Source: DATCIH01 sp036507955
GTDB lineage: Bacteria > Bacillota > Clostridia > Clostridiales > Clostridiaceae
Direction of reading: 5' to 3'
Assembly (NCBI GenBank): GCA_036507955.1
Contig: DATCIH010000091.1
Span: forward strand, 1-7,475
DNA: 7,475 nt
Shown here: positions 1-6,197 of the stretch, one piece after another
How positions within the stretch are numbered: the first letter of the stretch is position 1
How the letters are laid out: every line of letters begins with the position of its first letter
The notes under the pieces: model-generated
Told to the model about the DNA's origin: nothing
The model's input: only the letters and a program-made list of their open reading frames with translations
Database searches by the model: none
Made by a program: the position numbers and the translations under genes

Positions 1-2
1 TG

Positions 3-713
3 AGCAGTCTATCAGTTAATGTAATACTTTGGATGGTAGCTTAAAATTGGCTCAACATCAGAAACCGAATCTAAACAAAGTACGACGTAGGGATACACAG
101 TACACTAACTTGTGAGTGGAACGATTATAAGTGGAGGCCACTTTTAGATAAAAGTCGTGTTCCTTGTCTTATCGACAGTGATGGGTTTATGCACAAAAAT
201 AATGATGGAGTTCTATCTGGTGCTACTTCGGATGAAATCTACCAAGAAATTATTGCCCAGGTAGAACAGGCAATTGCATGGGGTCTTAGGCCTACTCATC
301 TTGATAGACATATGTATACTATATGCATGCGGCCTGATTTTTTTGAAAAGTATATTACTATAGCTAAGGAATACAATATACCTTATCAGATGAATAGCAA
401 GGAATATGAGGCTATTGATAAGATGTCAGGAAGAGTTCCTGTCAAAAAATTTGATGGCAATGTATCTTCGGGTGTGGGAATTGATTATGAAACAAAAAAG
501 GCATCTTTAATACAAGCTTTGGAAGCAATGCTACCAGGATTCTATCAATTAACCATACATCCGGTTAAAGATACTCCTGAGATAAGAAAGATAATCCCTG
601 AGTGGATGGATAGATTTCTTGAATATAAACTATTTATGGATAATGACGTGCTTGAGTACATGGATAAACTGGAAATCAAGAGGGTATCTTGGCGGGAGGT
701 AACTCATAATTAA
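3..713 (+). pseudogene. ChbG/YdjC-family carbohydrate deacetylase, N-terminus frameshifted and cut by window edge
   Basis: This family (ChbG/YdjC, polysaccharide-deacetylase-like fold) removes acetyl groups from N-acetylated oligosaccharides using a metal ion held by Asp and His. The long open part runs from 75 to 713, and an ATG at 189 would give only 174 residues. Family-like sequence clearly continues upstream of that ATG: YDVGIHSTLTCEW (81-119) matches the conserved GIHLTLT metal-site motif, so ATG 189 is not the native start. THLDRHM (294-314) and TIHPV (near 558) are the other expected His motifs, and the C-terminus KRVSWREV looks complete. Further upstream, SSLSVNVILWMVA (3-41, same frame) and LKLAQHQKPNLN (about 41-76, another frame) look like the preceding family segments, so two frameshifts that cancel each other lie near 40 and 77. 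The initial NADDFG metal motif would lie before the window. The family call is strong; the exact substrate is unknown. Two sequencing errors would be an alternative to true decay. Confidence 0.75.
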
Positions 714-1215
714 TAACAGATGAAAACAGTATTTATAGAAAAGAGAAATATCCACTCCTTTTTTCATTACATGGTTCTGGTGGATATAGTTTTTTAGACG
801 AGTTTATAACGGAAAAAGCACATGGATCTGTGCTAGGAAATATAGAGGATAATGTAGAAATTCCTTTTATTGTGGTAGCACCCAGGATACCTAGGTATCT
901 AAAATATCAAGATAGTACTAATTGGATAGAAATACACGAGCTGGTTATAAAAATGTTAGATGAAGTAATACAGGAGTTACCTATTGATGAGGATAGAATA
1001 TATCTTACAGGCTTTAGTATGGGTGCTTTTGGAACTTGAGATTTAGCAGCCAGATATCCCAATAGATTTTCTGCTCTAATGCCACTAAGCGGTATAGGAA
1101 AACCACAAGATGCTTATAAAATAATGCATATATAAATTATACTTTATATCCAATAGGTCATGAGATTGAAAACAGTATATATAGCCAATATACTTTTAAG
1201 TGGTTATTAAAACAA
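710..1215 (+). pseudogene. Serine esterase (alpha/beta hydrolase, phospholipase/carboxylesterase-like) remnant
   Basis: Reading from 710, KYPLLFSLHGSGG is the oxyanion-strand motif, followed by IPFIVVAPRIP, IDEDRIYLTGFSMGAFGT (nucleophile Ser at 1016-1018) and, after a TGA at 1037-1039, DLAARYPNRFSALMPLSG. The family usually reads GTWDLA at this place, so the TGA is a one-base change from TGG (Trp). The frame stops at 1133. A different frame then gives YTLYPIGHE (about 1138-1164) and FKWLLKQ (1195-1215), which match the His motif and C-terminal helix of the family. Roughly 45-50 residues that should carry the catalytic Asp are missing between the two parts. The native N-terminus is also missing, because the open frame begins right at the stop codon of the deacetylase. 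The enzyme should be inactive. Such esterases in glycan clusters act on ester-linked sugars of plant polysaccharides, but the substrate here cannot be told. Confidence 0.75.
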
Positions 1216-1248
1216 AGTATTTCTCAAAATAAAATAATACGGACTGAA

Positions 1249-1878
1249 ATGAAAAAAAAGCTAGAGATGCATAATAAATTTATGCAAAATAGAGAAGGAA
1301 AAGCATACGGAATAGCTATAAAAAGTACACCTATAATTAATGGTAATGAGGACGAAAGTTGGTGTTTAACTCCTATATATAAAACTGAAATAGTTCTTCG
1401 AGGAGAAAAACCAACTACCGCTAATTTTAAAGTATTATGGGATGAAAATAAACTATATGTATTAGCAGAAGTAAATGATAGTACTCCTATAATCCCAGAC
1501 TTGGAAAATAGGTATAAAGAATCAGAGAATGATTCTATAGAAATATTTATTGATTTATTTAATATAAAGACAGATGTTTATGGACAAGGATGCACACAAT
1601 ACAGAGTAAATTTGAATAATCAACAAAGTGGTTCAAGGGCGACAGATTTAAGCCTTATGGAAAGCACAGTTAGATTGACTGAATATGGATATGTGGTCGT
1701 AGTAGCATTAACTTTTGAGGCCAATTTCTATCCGAGAGCTGGCAAATCTATAGGCTTCGACTTATGTGTTAATGATAACATGGGGAATGGAAGACGAGAG
1801 GGGATCAGTACTTGGAGTGATGATATAGGCGAAGCATGGAGATATCCTTATGTCTTTGGGACAATCATTTTAAAGTAG
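1249..1878 (+). CDS. CBM9-type carbohydrate-binding domain protein (C-terminal piece of a broken esterase-CBM9 protein)
   Basis: Residues 24-209 from ATG 1249 resemble the family 9 carbohydrate-binding module found at the C-terminus of secreted xylanases. The visible motifs are STPIINGNEDESW, FKVLWDENKLYVLAEVND, NDSIEIFIDLFN, TQYRVNLNNQQ, LTEYGYVVVVALTF, SIGFDLCVNDN and the terminal WRYPYVFGTIILK. CBM9 domains bind sugar chains, often at their reducing ends, through aromatic residues. The ATG has no ribosome binding site. The same frame is open from 1120, and the upstream residues (YTLYPIGHE, FKWLLKQ) are the tail of the preceding esterase, so the natural product was probably one esterase-CBM9 polypeptide with a charged linker (MKKKLEMHNKFMQNREGK). 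No signal peptide is present, so an independent 209-residue product would not be exported. It is probably untranslated debris whose CBM part happens to be undamaged. The domain call is firm; expression is doubtful. Confidence 0.75.
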   Translation: MKKKLEMHNKFMQNREGKAYGIAIKSTPIINGNEDESWCLTPIYKTEIVLRGEKPTTANFKVLWDENKLYVLAEVNDSTPIIPDLENRYKESENDSIEIFIDLFNIKTDVYGQGCTQYRVNLNNQQSGSRATDLSLMESTVRLTEYGYVVVVALTFEANFYPRAGKSIGFDLCVNDNMGNGRREGISTWSDDIGEAWRYPYVFGTIILK

Positions 1879-1925
1879 AGAAAAGTATTAGTAAAAATAT
1901 ATCCTATTCTATGATTTGTATTTGA

Positions 1926-2215
1926 AATAACGGTAAAGGTAGTAAGGATGAAAAAGATGAGGGGTGCTTAACTGATCAAATAGTAGGTGTATGGGCAAAC
2001 CACTTTAGAAGTATAAAACAGATATTAGATAAAAGCCTAGTAAAGTGCAGATGGCCTGAGGATAGCCTGAAGGTTATAAAGAATGTAGATGACAAAAATA
2101 GAAAAAGATCACTATAGTAAATATGGCTAGCTCTGGAATGGAATTTATGAGCCTTGTTGTGGGAGGCATATGTGGCTCTATTATAACTTCAGATAAGAAA
2201 CATCGGAATAAATGA
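1926..2215 (+). pseudogene. Possible GH116 (DUF608) glycosidase remnant
   Basis: Frame 1926-2117 gives GSKDEKDEGCLTDQIVGVW, then ANHFRSIKQILDKSLVK and CRWPEDS. This resembles, in order, the GH116/DUF608 segment of the type GCxxDQxxGQWxANxxGLGxILDxxxVK and the later C-T-W-P segment. After a frame change, 2102-2215 gives VNMASSGMEFMSLVVGG, which could match the following TGxEYxxA segment. If so, most residues between these motifs are deleted and the frame is broken at least once. GH116 enzymes are retaining beta-glycosidases (glucosidases or xylosidases), which would fit the neighbouring CBM9 and deacetylase remnants. The first motif is the persuasive part. The GMEFM part is weak and could be chance. 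There is no start codon with a ribosome binding site. Confidence 0.45.
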
Positions 2216-2300
2216 ACAAATTAGGATATTAGCATATATCTGTGGTCCCATATTATTTATTTGTTCTTTCATTCTTATACAAGCAAATTATGTTAAGTAA
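2187..2300 (+). pseudogene. Short hydrophobic remnant, unrecognised
   Basis: Between stops at 2184 and 2298, one frame encodes 37 residues including NEQIRILAYICGPILF and ICSFILIQANYVK. This is one clear membrane-spanning stretch with a short basic flank. It overlaps the end of the preceding frame and has no start codon with a ribosome binding site, so it looks like the C-terminal scrap of a membrane protein and not a small gene. I do not recognise the family. It could also be non-coding AT-rich DNA that happens to read as hydrophobic. Confidence 0.2.
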
Positions 2301-2323
2301 TAAAAAGATAAGGGAAGTAATAA

Positions 2324-2352
2324 TTGTTCTATTTTAAAACTTTGAATATAGA
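2324..2352 (+). promoter_or_regulatory. Candidate sigma-A promoter of the lpl-type operon
   Basis: TTGTTC (2324-2329) and TATAGA (2347-2352) are separated by exactly 17 bases and lie 45 bases before the lipoprotein start codon. Each box matches its consensus in four of six positions. TACAAT at 2355-2360 is a better -10 hexamer but lacks a good -35 at the right distance. Transcription would start at about 2359-2360, at the edge of the cre-like box. This is the only plausible promoter found in the gap before the operon. Confidence 0.45.
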
Positions 2353-2359
2353 TTTACAA

Positions 2360-2373
2360 TGTAAACGTAATCA
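2360..2373 (+). promoter_or_regulatory. cre-like box (probable CcpA catabolite-repression site)
   Basis: TGTAAACGTAATCA matches the CcpA cre consensus TGWAARCGYTWNCW in 13 of 14 positions, including the central CG. The one mismatch is A for T at the tenth position. It sits just after the candidate -10 box, at the expected transcription start, and upstream of the lipoprotein ribosome binding site. Cre boxes in this place normally cause repression when preferred sugars are present. It is a sequence match only; binding is inferred. Confidence 0.6.
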
Positions 2374-2383
2374 AAAAAATTCT

Positions 2384-2390
2384 AGGGGGA
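2384..2390 (+). promoter_or_regulatory. Strong ribosome binding site of the lipoprotein gene
   Basis: AGGGGGA lies six bases before ATG 2397, close to the ideal distance. It fixes the start of the lipoprotein gene, which is followed at once by a typical basic signal-peptide start (MKRKK). Confidence 0.7.
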
Positions 2391-2396
2391 TTTCAG

Positions 2397-4034
2397 ATGA
2401 AAAGGAAAAAACTTTCTATGGTAATACTAAGCGCCATACTTACTACTAGCATTCTGTTGTGTGCCTGTGCATCCAAAGCGGTAGATAAAGTTCAAAAATC
2501 AGAAAATGCGGATCCATTTGGTAAGTACAGTACGCCAATAAGTTTAACCAGTTGTCGTATTCAAACATCATGGATGACATTGCCAACTGGAGACGATGAA
2601 AATAACAATGTCTGGTCAAGAGTCTATCTTGATAAATTAGGAATTAAATTAACTCAAGCTTGGACAGCACCAAACTGGGGGGAACCTTTAGATTCAAAAA
2701 TAAATATCTCAATTACAAGTGATAGTCTACCGGACATTCTGCCAGTTTATACAACTTTGTTCTATAGGATAGCCCAAGGCGGAAAAGCAGCAGATTTAAC
2801 CTCGGTTTTAGCTAAGTATGGTTCACCTGAATTAAAGAAAATTGTTAATGCTAATAATGGAGTAGGTCTAAAATCAGCAAGCATAAATGGCAAATTATAT
2901 GGACTACCTCAAATACCAGATACAACTAGTAGAAGCTTATTATTTATACGTAAGGATTGGTTAGATAAGCTGGGACTTCAAATGCCACAAACTTTGGATG
3001 AGGTATTAAATTTAGCAAAGACATTTCATGATAAAGATGCAGGCGGTACAGGCAAGACAATTGGTTTCGAGATGGCAAAGGATTTCTTTGGCTCAGATAA
3101 CGATCCTAAATTTTTATTTCAAGCATTTCATTTGTATACTGACTGGGTGCTTCAAGATGGTAAATTAGTTAGGGGAGAAACCTTACCAGAAAATAAAGTT
3201 GCACTTGAAAAGATGGCACAAATGTACAAAGATGGTACAATTCCAAAGGATTTCGTACTTAAGGATCCAACAAATGATAGTTCTACCGATGTTATTTCTG
3301 GAAAGGTAGGAATAATTATGAATACCCAAGGCTGGTTAGCAGGACCCGCTGCAGAAGGTCTACACAAAAAAGATCCAAAAGCTGAATGGATTGCAATGCC
3401 GATACCAACAGTTGATGGAAAACCTTATTTGGACTATGTTTCTACAAGAATTGCTAACTTCTGGGCTGTAAGTGCAAAATGCAAGAATCCAGAGGCTTTA
3501 ATTAAAATGGCTAACTTGCAGGTCCAAATAGATAAATTTGATCCTAAATATGTGAAAGATAATACTTTCAATATGTCACCAACGGGCAACATGAATTTCT
3601 GGTGCAAAGCAACAGATTTAACAGATCCATTAGTTAATATAAACTCAAATATCGCTATCAAAGCTGCTATGGAGTCCAAAGATCCATCAAAACTTAACTA
3701 TAGTGAAAACGATTATTATACCAAAGCAACGTCTACCGACCCATCTAAGGGTGATTGGGGTTATGCTCAGACTTGGGCAACTAATGGTCCTAATGATTTA
3801 GCCTTCGGTAAACTTGCAAAAAATATTTTACTAAGTCCAGCATGGGGACCTGAGACTCCAGCTTGGACACAAAATGGTCAGGATTTATATGGGAAAGTAA
3901 GAGAATACTTCATAAAAGCAATTACAACTGGTAAAGTAGATCAACAATTTGATGAGTGGATAAATTATTGGAATACACAAGGCGGAAAAGAAGCAACACA
4001 AGAAATTAATGATTGGTATGCTAAAAATAAATAA
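2397..4034 (+). CDS. LplA-type ABC transporter solute-binding lipoprotein
   Basis: This is the extracellular sugar-binding component of a carbohydrate ABC importer. The 545-residue length is typical of the LplA/YtcQ group. Residues 1-24 form a lipoprotein signal: MKRKK, a hydrophobic core, and the lipobox LCAC with the lipid-carrying Cys at residue 24. The mature part shows family features: WSRVYLDKLGIKLTQ near residue 73, SDSLPDILP near 108 (hinge region after the first strand pair), NGKLYGLPQIPD, LFIRKDWLDKLGLQMPQTLDEV, and late Trp-rich stretches (GDWGYAQTW, AWGPETPAW) suited to stacking on sugars. The frame is intact. It is the first gene of an operon with two permease genes behind it and a cre-like box before it. 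The substrate is inferred to be an oligosaccharide; the degraded CBM9/GH116/deacetylase neighbours suggest a plant or N-acetylated glycan, but the exact sugar cannot be read from sequence. Confidence 0.92.
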   Translation: MKRKKLSMVILSAILTTSILLCACASKAVDKVQKSENADPFGKYSTPISLTSCRIQTSWMTLPTGDDENNNVWSRVYLDKLGIKLTQAWTAPNWGEPLDSKINISITSDSLPDILPVYTTLFYRIAQGGKAADLTSVLAKYGSPELKKIVNANNGVGLKSASINGKLYGLPQIPDTTSRSLLFIRKDWLDKLGLQMPQTLDEVLNLAKTFHDKDAGGTGKTIGFEMAKDFFGSDNDPKFLFQAFHLYTDWVLQDGKLVRGETLPENKVALEKMAQMYKDGTIPKDFVLKDPTNDSSTDVISGKVGIIMNTQGWLAGPAAEGLHKKDPKAEWIAMPIPTVDGKPYLDYVSTRIANFWAVSAKCKNPEALIKMANLQVQIDKFDPKYVKDNTFNMSPTGNMNFWCKATDLTDPLVNINSNIAIKAAMESKDPSKLNYSENDYYTKATSTDPSKGDWGYAQTWATNGPNDLAFGKLAKNILLSPAWGPETPAWTQNGQDLYGKVREYFIKAITTGKVDQQFDEWINYWNTQGGKEATQEINDWYAKNK

Positions 4035-4047
4035 TTTAGTAATGTCT

Positions 4048-4081
4048 TTTAGAGAAGAGTTTATATAAACTCTTCTCTAAA
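4048..4081 (+). repeat. 34-nt perfect palindrome between lipoprotein and permease genes
   Basis: The bases from 4048 to 4081 are identical to their own reverse complement. As RNA they form a long hairpin (up to 16-17 base pairs with almost no loop) whose arms read TTTAGAGAAGAGTTTA and TAAACTCTTCTCTAAA. No run of T follows (TATTAGTAAG), so it is not a classical terminator. In ABC sugar operons a hairpin at this place usually protects the mRNA of the binding protein and lowers permease expression. A dimeric DNA-binding protein site is the other possibility. Confidence 0.75.
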
Positions 4082-4139
4082 TATTAGTAAGTGTTTGTAA
4101 TTTGGGAGTGAATGTAATATATAAAGGTGGTTAGTAGAA

Positions 4140-5123
4140 TTGGATGATAATAATGAGCTTGTGATCGAAGAAAGTTTAGGAATATTACAGAAAGTTCGAA
4201 AAGTTCGTAAAGAACATAAAAAGTATAGCAGAAATCAGAATGGTGTATTGCATTTGATGATGCTACCAGCTGTTATAATACTTTTCATCTATTCTTATGT
4301 ACCAATGTTCGGAATTTTAATGGCATTTGAAAAATTTGACATGACAAAAGGTGTCATTGGCTTTTTTACATCGAAGTGGGTCGGTTTCGATAATTTTATA
4401 AGAATATTTAATATGCAGGGCTTTCAGCAGGCATTATTCAATACAATAAATATAGCTTGGTGGAAAATGGTTGCTATGTTTATAGTTCCAATTATAGTAT
4501 CGCTATTATTAAATGAAATTAAAAATGAGGGATATAAAAAAGGAATTCAAACTATTGTATATCTTCCACATTTTTTATCTTGGGTAATACTCGGGGGTAT
4601 ACTTAAAGATGTACTTGGACTTGATGGTATAGCTAATACAACACTGCATGCTTTGTTTGGATTAAAACCGATATTCTTTCTTGGCGATCCAAAATTATTT
4701 GTTAATGTACTTATTTCATCACAAGTTTGGCAGGAATTTGGATGGAGTACAATAATATTTCTGGCTGCAATAACTAGCATTGATCCAGCATTATACGAAG
4801 CTGCAATTGTTGATGGAGCAGGACGGCTTAGGCAAACTTGGCATGTTACACTTCCTGGAATGAGACCAATTATAGTTCTATGTTTAGTATTGTCAATTGG
4901 TGGCATTTTGAATGCAGGTTTTGACCAGGTATTTAACCTATATAGTGTTCCAGTGTATAAGACAGGTGATATTATAGATACTTTGGTTTATAGAGTAGGT
5001 ATTGGTGGTGGACAATATGAAATAGCTACAGCGGTGGGATTATTTAAGTCTGTAGTTTCGTTAGCCTTAATATCAATATCCTATTGGTTAGCTTATAGGT
5101 TTGCAGATTATCAAATATTTTAG
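4140..5123 (+). CDS. LplB-type ABC sugar transporter permease
   Basis: This is one of the two membrane subunits of a carbohydrate importer (binding-protein-dependent transport inner membrane family). About six membrane segments are visible, beginning with MMLPAVIILFIYSYVPMFG (residues 40-58). The cytoplasmic EAA loop that contacts the ATPase is EAAIVDGAGRLRQTW ending in LP (residues 220-239). The start is a TTG at 4140, supported by AGGTGG at 4125-4130 nine bases before it; an ATG at 4144 is in another frame. Relatives usually begin close to the first membrane segment, so the 38 polar, basic residues at the N-terminus are longer than usual. The TAG stop overlaps the AGGAGG of the next gene. 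It should pair with the next permease and the upstream lipoprotein. Confidence 0.92.
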   Translation: MDDNNELVIEESLGILQKVRKVRKEHKKYSRNQNGVLHLMMLPAVIILFIYSYVPMFGILMAFEKFDMTKGVIGFFTSKWVGFDNFIRIFNMQGFQQALFNTINIAWWKMVAMFIVPIIVSLLLNEIKNEGYKKGIQTIVYLPHFLSWVILGGILKDVLGLDGIANTTLHALFGLKPIFFLGDPKLFVNVLISSQVWQEFGWSTIIFLAAITSIDPALYEAAIVDGAGRLRQTWHVTLPGMRPIIVLCLVLSIGGILNAGFDQVFNLYSVPVYKTGDIIDTLVYRVGIGGGQYEIATAVGLFKSVVSLALISISYWLAYRFADYQIF

Positions 5124-5135
5124 GAGGTGAATTAA

Positions 5136-6038
5136 ATGAAAATAAAAAACAGAATACCTGAATCGAGACCTTATAGAACATTTCAATTAATTAACTATAT
5201 ATTTATGACCATGGTAGCATTTCTATGTTTAGTTCCAATGATAAATGTGTTATCTACTTCATTAAGTTCATCTTCAGCTGCAGCAGCAGGAGAAATAAAA
5301 CTATTGCCAGTTGGATTTAATTTATATGCTTATAAATTTGTTGCATCAAATACAGCTTTTTGGCATTCGATGTGGATTTCAATTGAAAGAGTAATAATTG
5401 GTTCAATTATTAATGTTGTGTTATGTATTATGACTGCATATCCACTGTCAAAAAGTTCAAAGGAGTTTAAAGGACGTACAATATACACTTGGTATATATT
5501 TGTAACTATGTTGTTTGGTGGTGGACTAATTCCAGGATATTTAATAGTCAGTTGGACACACCTGTTAAATACAATATGGGCACTTATTATACCTGGAGCA
5601 GTTAGTGCTTGGAATGTAATACTTATGCTAAACTTCTTCCGTCAATTGCCTAAAGAGCTTCAAGAAGCAGCCTGTATTGATGGGGCAGGGCAATGGACAA
5701 TACTTTGGAAAGTTGTAGTCCCAATATCGAAACCCGTAATTGCAACGATTGCATTGTTTTGTATGGTAGGACATTGGAATGATTGGTTTGGTGGATATCT
5801 TTTTATGAATTCACCTAAAAATTATCCGCTTCAAACATATCTATTCTCATTATTAAGTATGGATCCAACTAAAATGCCAGGGATTCCTCAGAACGTAATG
5901 AATGAAATCAGCAAAGTAAATGGCAAAACTTTAAGAAGTGCTCAGATTTTTTTGGCAGCATTTCCAATATTGTGTGTATATCCCTTCTTACAAAAATATT
6001 TCACAAAGGGTATTGTTTTAGGAAGTGTAAAGGGTTAA
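5136..6038 (+). CDS. LplC/YtcP-type ABC sugar transporter permease
   Basis: This is the second membrane subunit of the importer (300 residues, typical length). Membrane segments begin at residue 20 (NYIFMTMVAFLCLVPMINVLSTS). The EAA loop is EAACIDGAGQWTILWKVVVP (residues 177-196). The C-terminus FTKGIVLGSVKG is a hallmark of this permease group. The start ATG has an excellent AGGAGGTGA at 5122-5130 and is only 12 bases after the stop of the first permease gene, showing translational linkage. No ATP-binding subunit gene follows. In Bacillota such importers usually use a shared MsmX-type ATPase coded elsewhere, which is the expected energy source here. Confidence 0.93.
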   Translation: MKIKNRIPESRPYRTFQLINYIFMTMVAFLCLVPMINVLSTSLSSSSAAAAGEIKLLPVGFNLYAYKFVASNTAFWHSMWISIERVIIGSIINVVLCIMTAYPLSKSSKEFKGRTIYTWYIFVTMLFGGGLIPGYLIVSWTHLLNTIWALIIPGAVSAWNVILMLNFFRQLPKELQEAACIDGAGQWTILWKVVVPISKPVIATIALFCMVGHWNDWFGGYLFMNSPKNYPLQTYLFSLLSMDPTKMPGIPQNVMNEISKVNGKTLRSAQIFLAAFPILCVYPFLQKYFTKGIVLGSVKG

Positions 6039-6077
6039 CTATGCCTAGAACAATAGAGTATAGTTGGAAAATACAAA

Positions 6078-6120
6078 ATAAAACACAAAGTGAATATAAA
6101 GCTGCTTGTGTTTTATATTC
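6078..6120 (+). other. Two competing stem-loops after the importer operon
   Basis: ATAAAACACAA (6078-6088) pairs perfectly with TTGTGTTTTAT (6106-6116). GAATATAAA (6092-6100) pairs perfectly with TTTATATTC (6112-6120). The two right arms overlap, so only one hairpin can form at a time. No T-run follows, so this is at best a weak operon-end structure. The stems are A/T-rich, so chance pairing in AT-rich DNA is possible. Confidence 0.35.
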
Positions 6121-6134
6121 ATAAGTAAGTATAT

Positions 6135-6163
6135 TTGAATAATTTGATAAAATATCATATAGT
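6135..6163 (+). promoter_or_regulatory. Candidate sigma-A promoter of the sensor kinase gene
   Basis: TTGAAT (6135-6140) and TATAGT (6158-6163) are 17 bases apart and 34 bases before the ATG. A second, overlapping pair, TTGATA (6144-6149) and TATAAC (6168-6173), has an 18-base gap. The sensor gene therefore probably has its own transcription start, separate from the importer operon. Confidence 0.5.
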
Positions 6164-6197
6164 TAAGTATAACGATTAAATAAGCAGGTGACTAAAT

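Noticed and set aside
1037..1039. TGA read as Trp by an altered genetic code
   Set aside because: The intact genes use TGG for many Trp residues and no in-frame TGA, and the esterase carries other lesions, so a nonsense mutation is the simpler explanation.
1249..1251. ATG 1249 as a true gene start
   Set aside because: There is no ribosome binding site, and the same frame continues upstream into esterase-like sequence, so this Met is probably internal to the ancestral protein.
3152..3679. Two reverse-strand open frames inside the lipoprotein gene
   Set aside because: They lie wholly within a well-supported lipoprotein gene, show no family motifs and lack ribosome binding sites; they are reading-frame shadows.
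4048..4100. Palindrome as an intrinsic terminator
   Set aside because: No T-rich run follows the stem, and the permease genes behind it need transcription from the same operon.
4547..4906. Reverse-strand open frame inside the first permease gene
   Set aside because: It is antisense to conserved permease sequence including the EAA loop and has no recognisable protein features.
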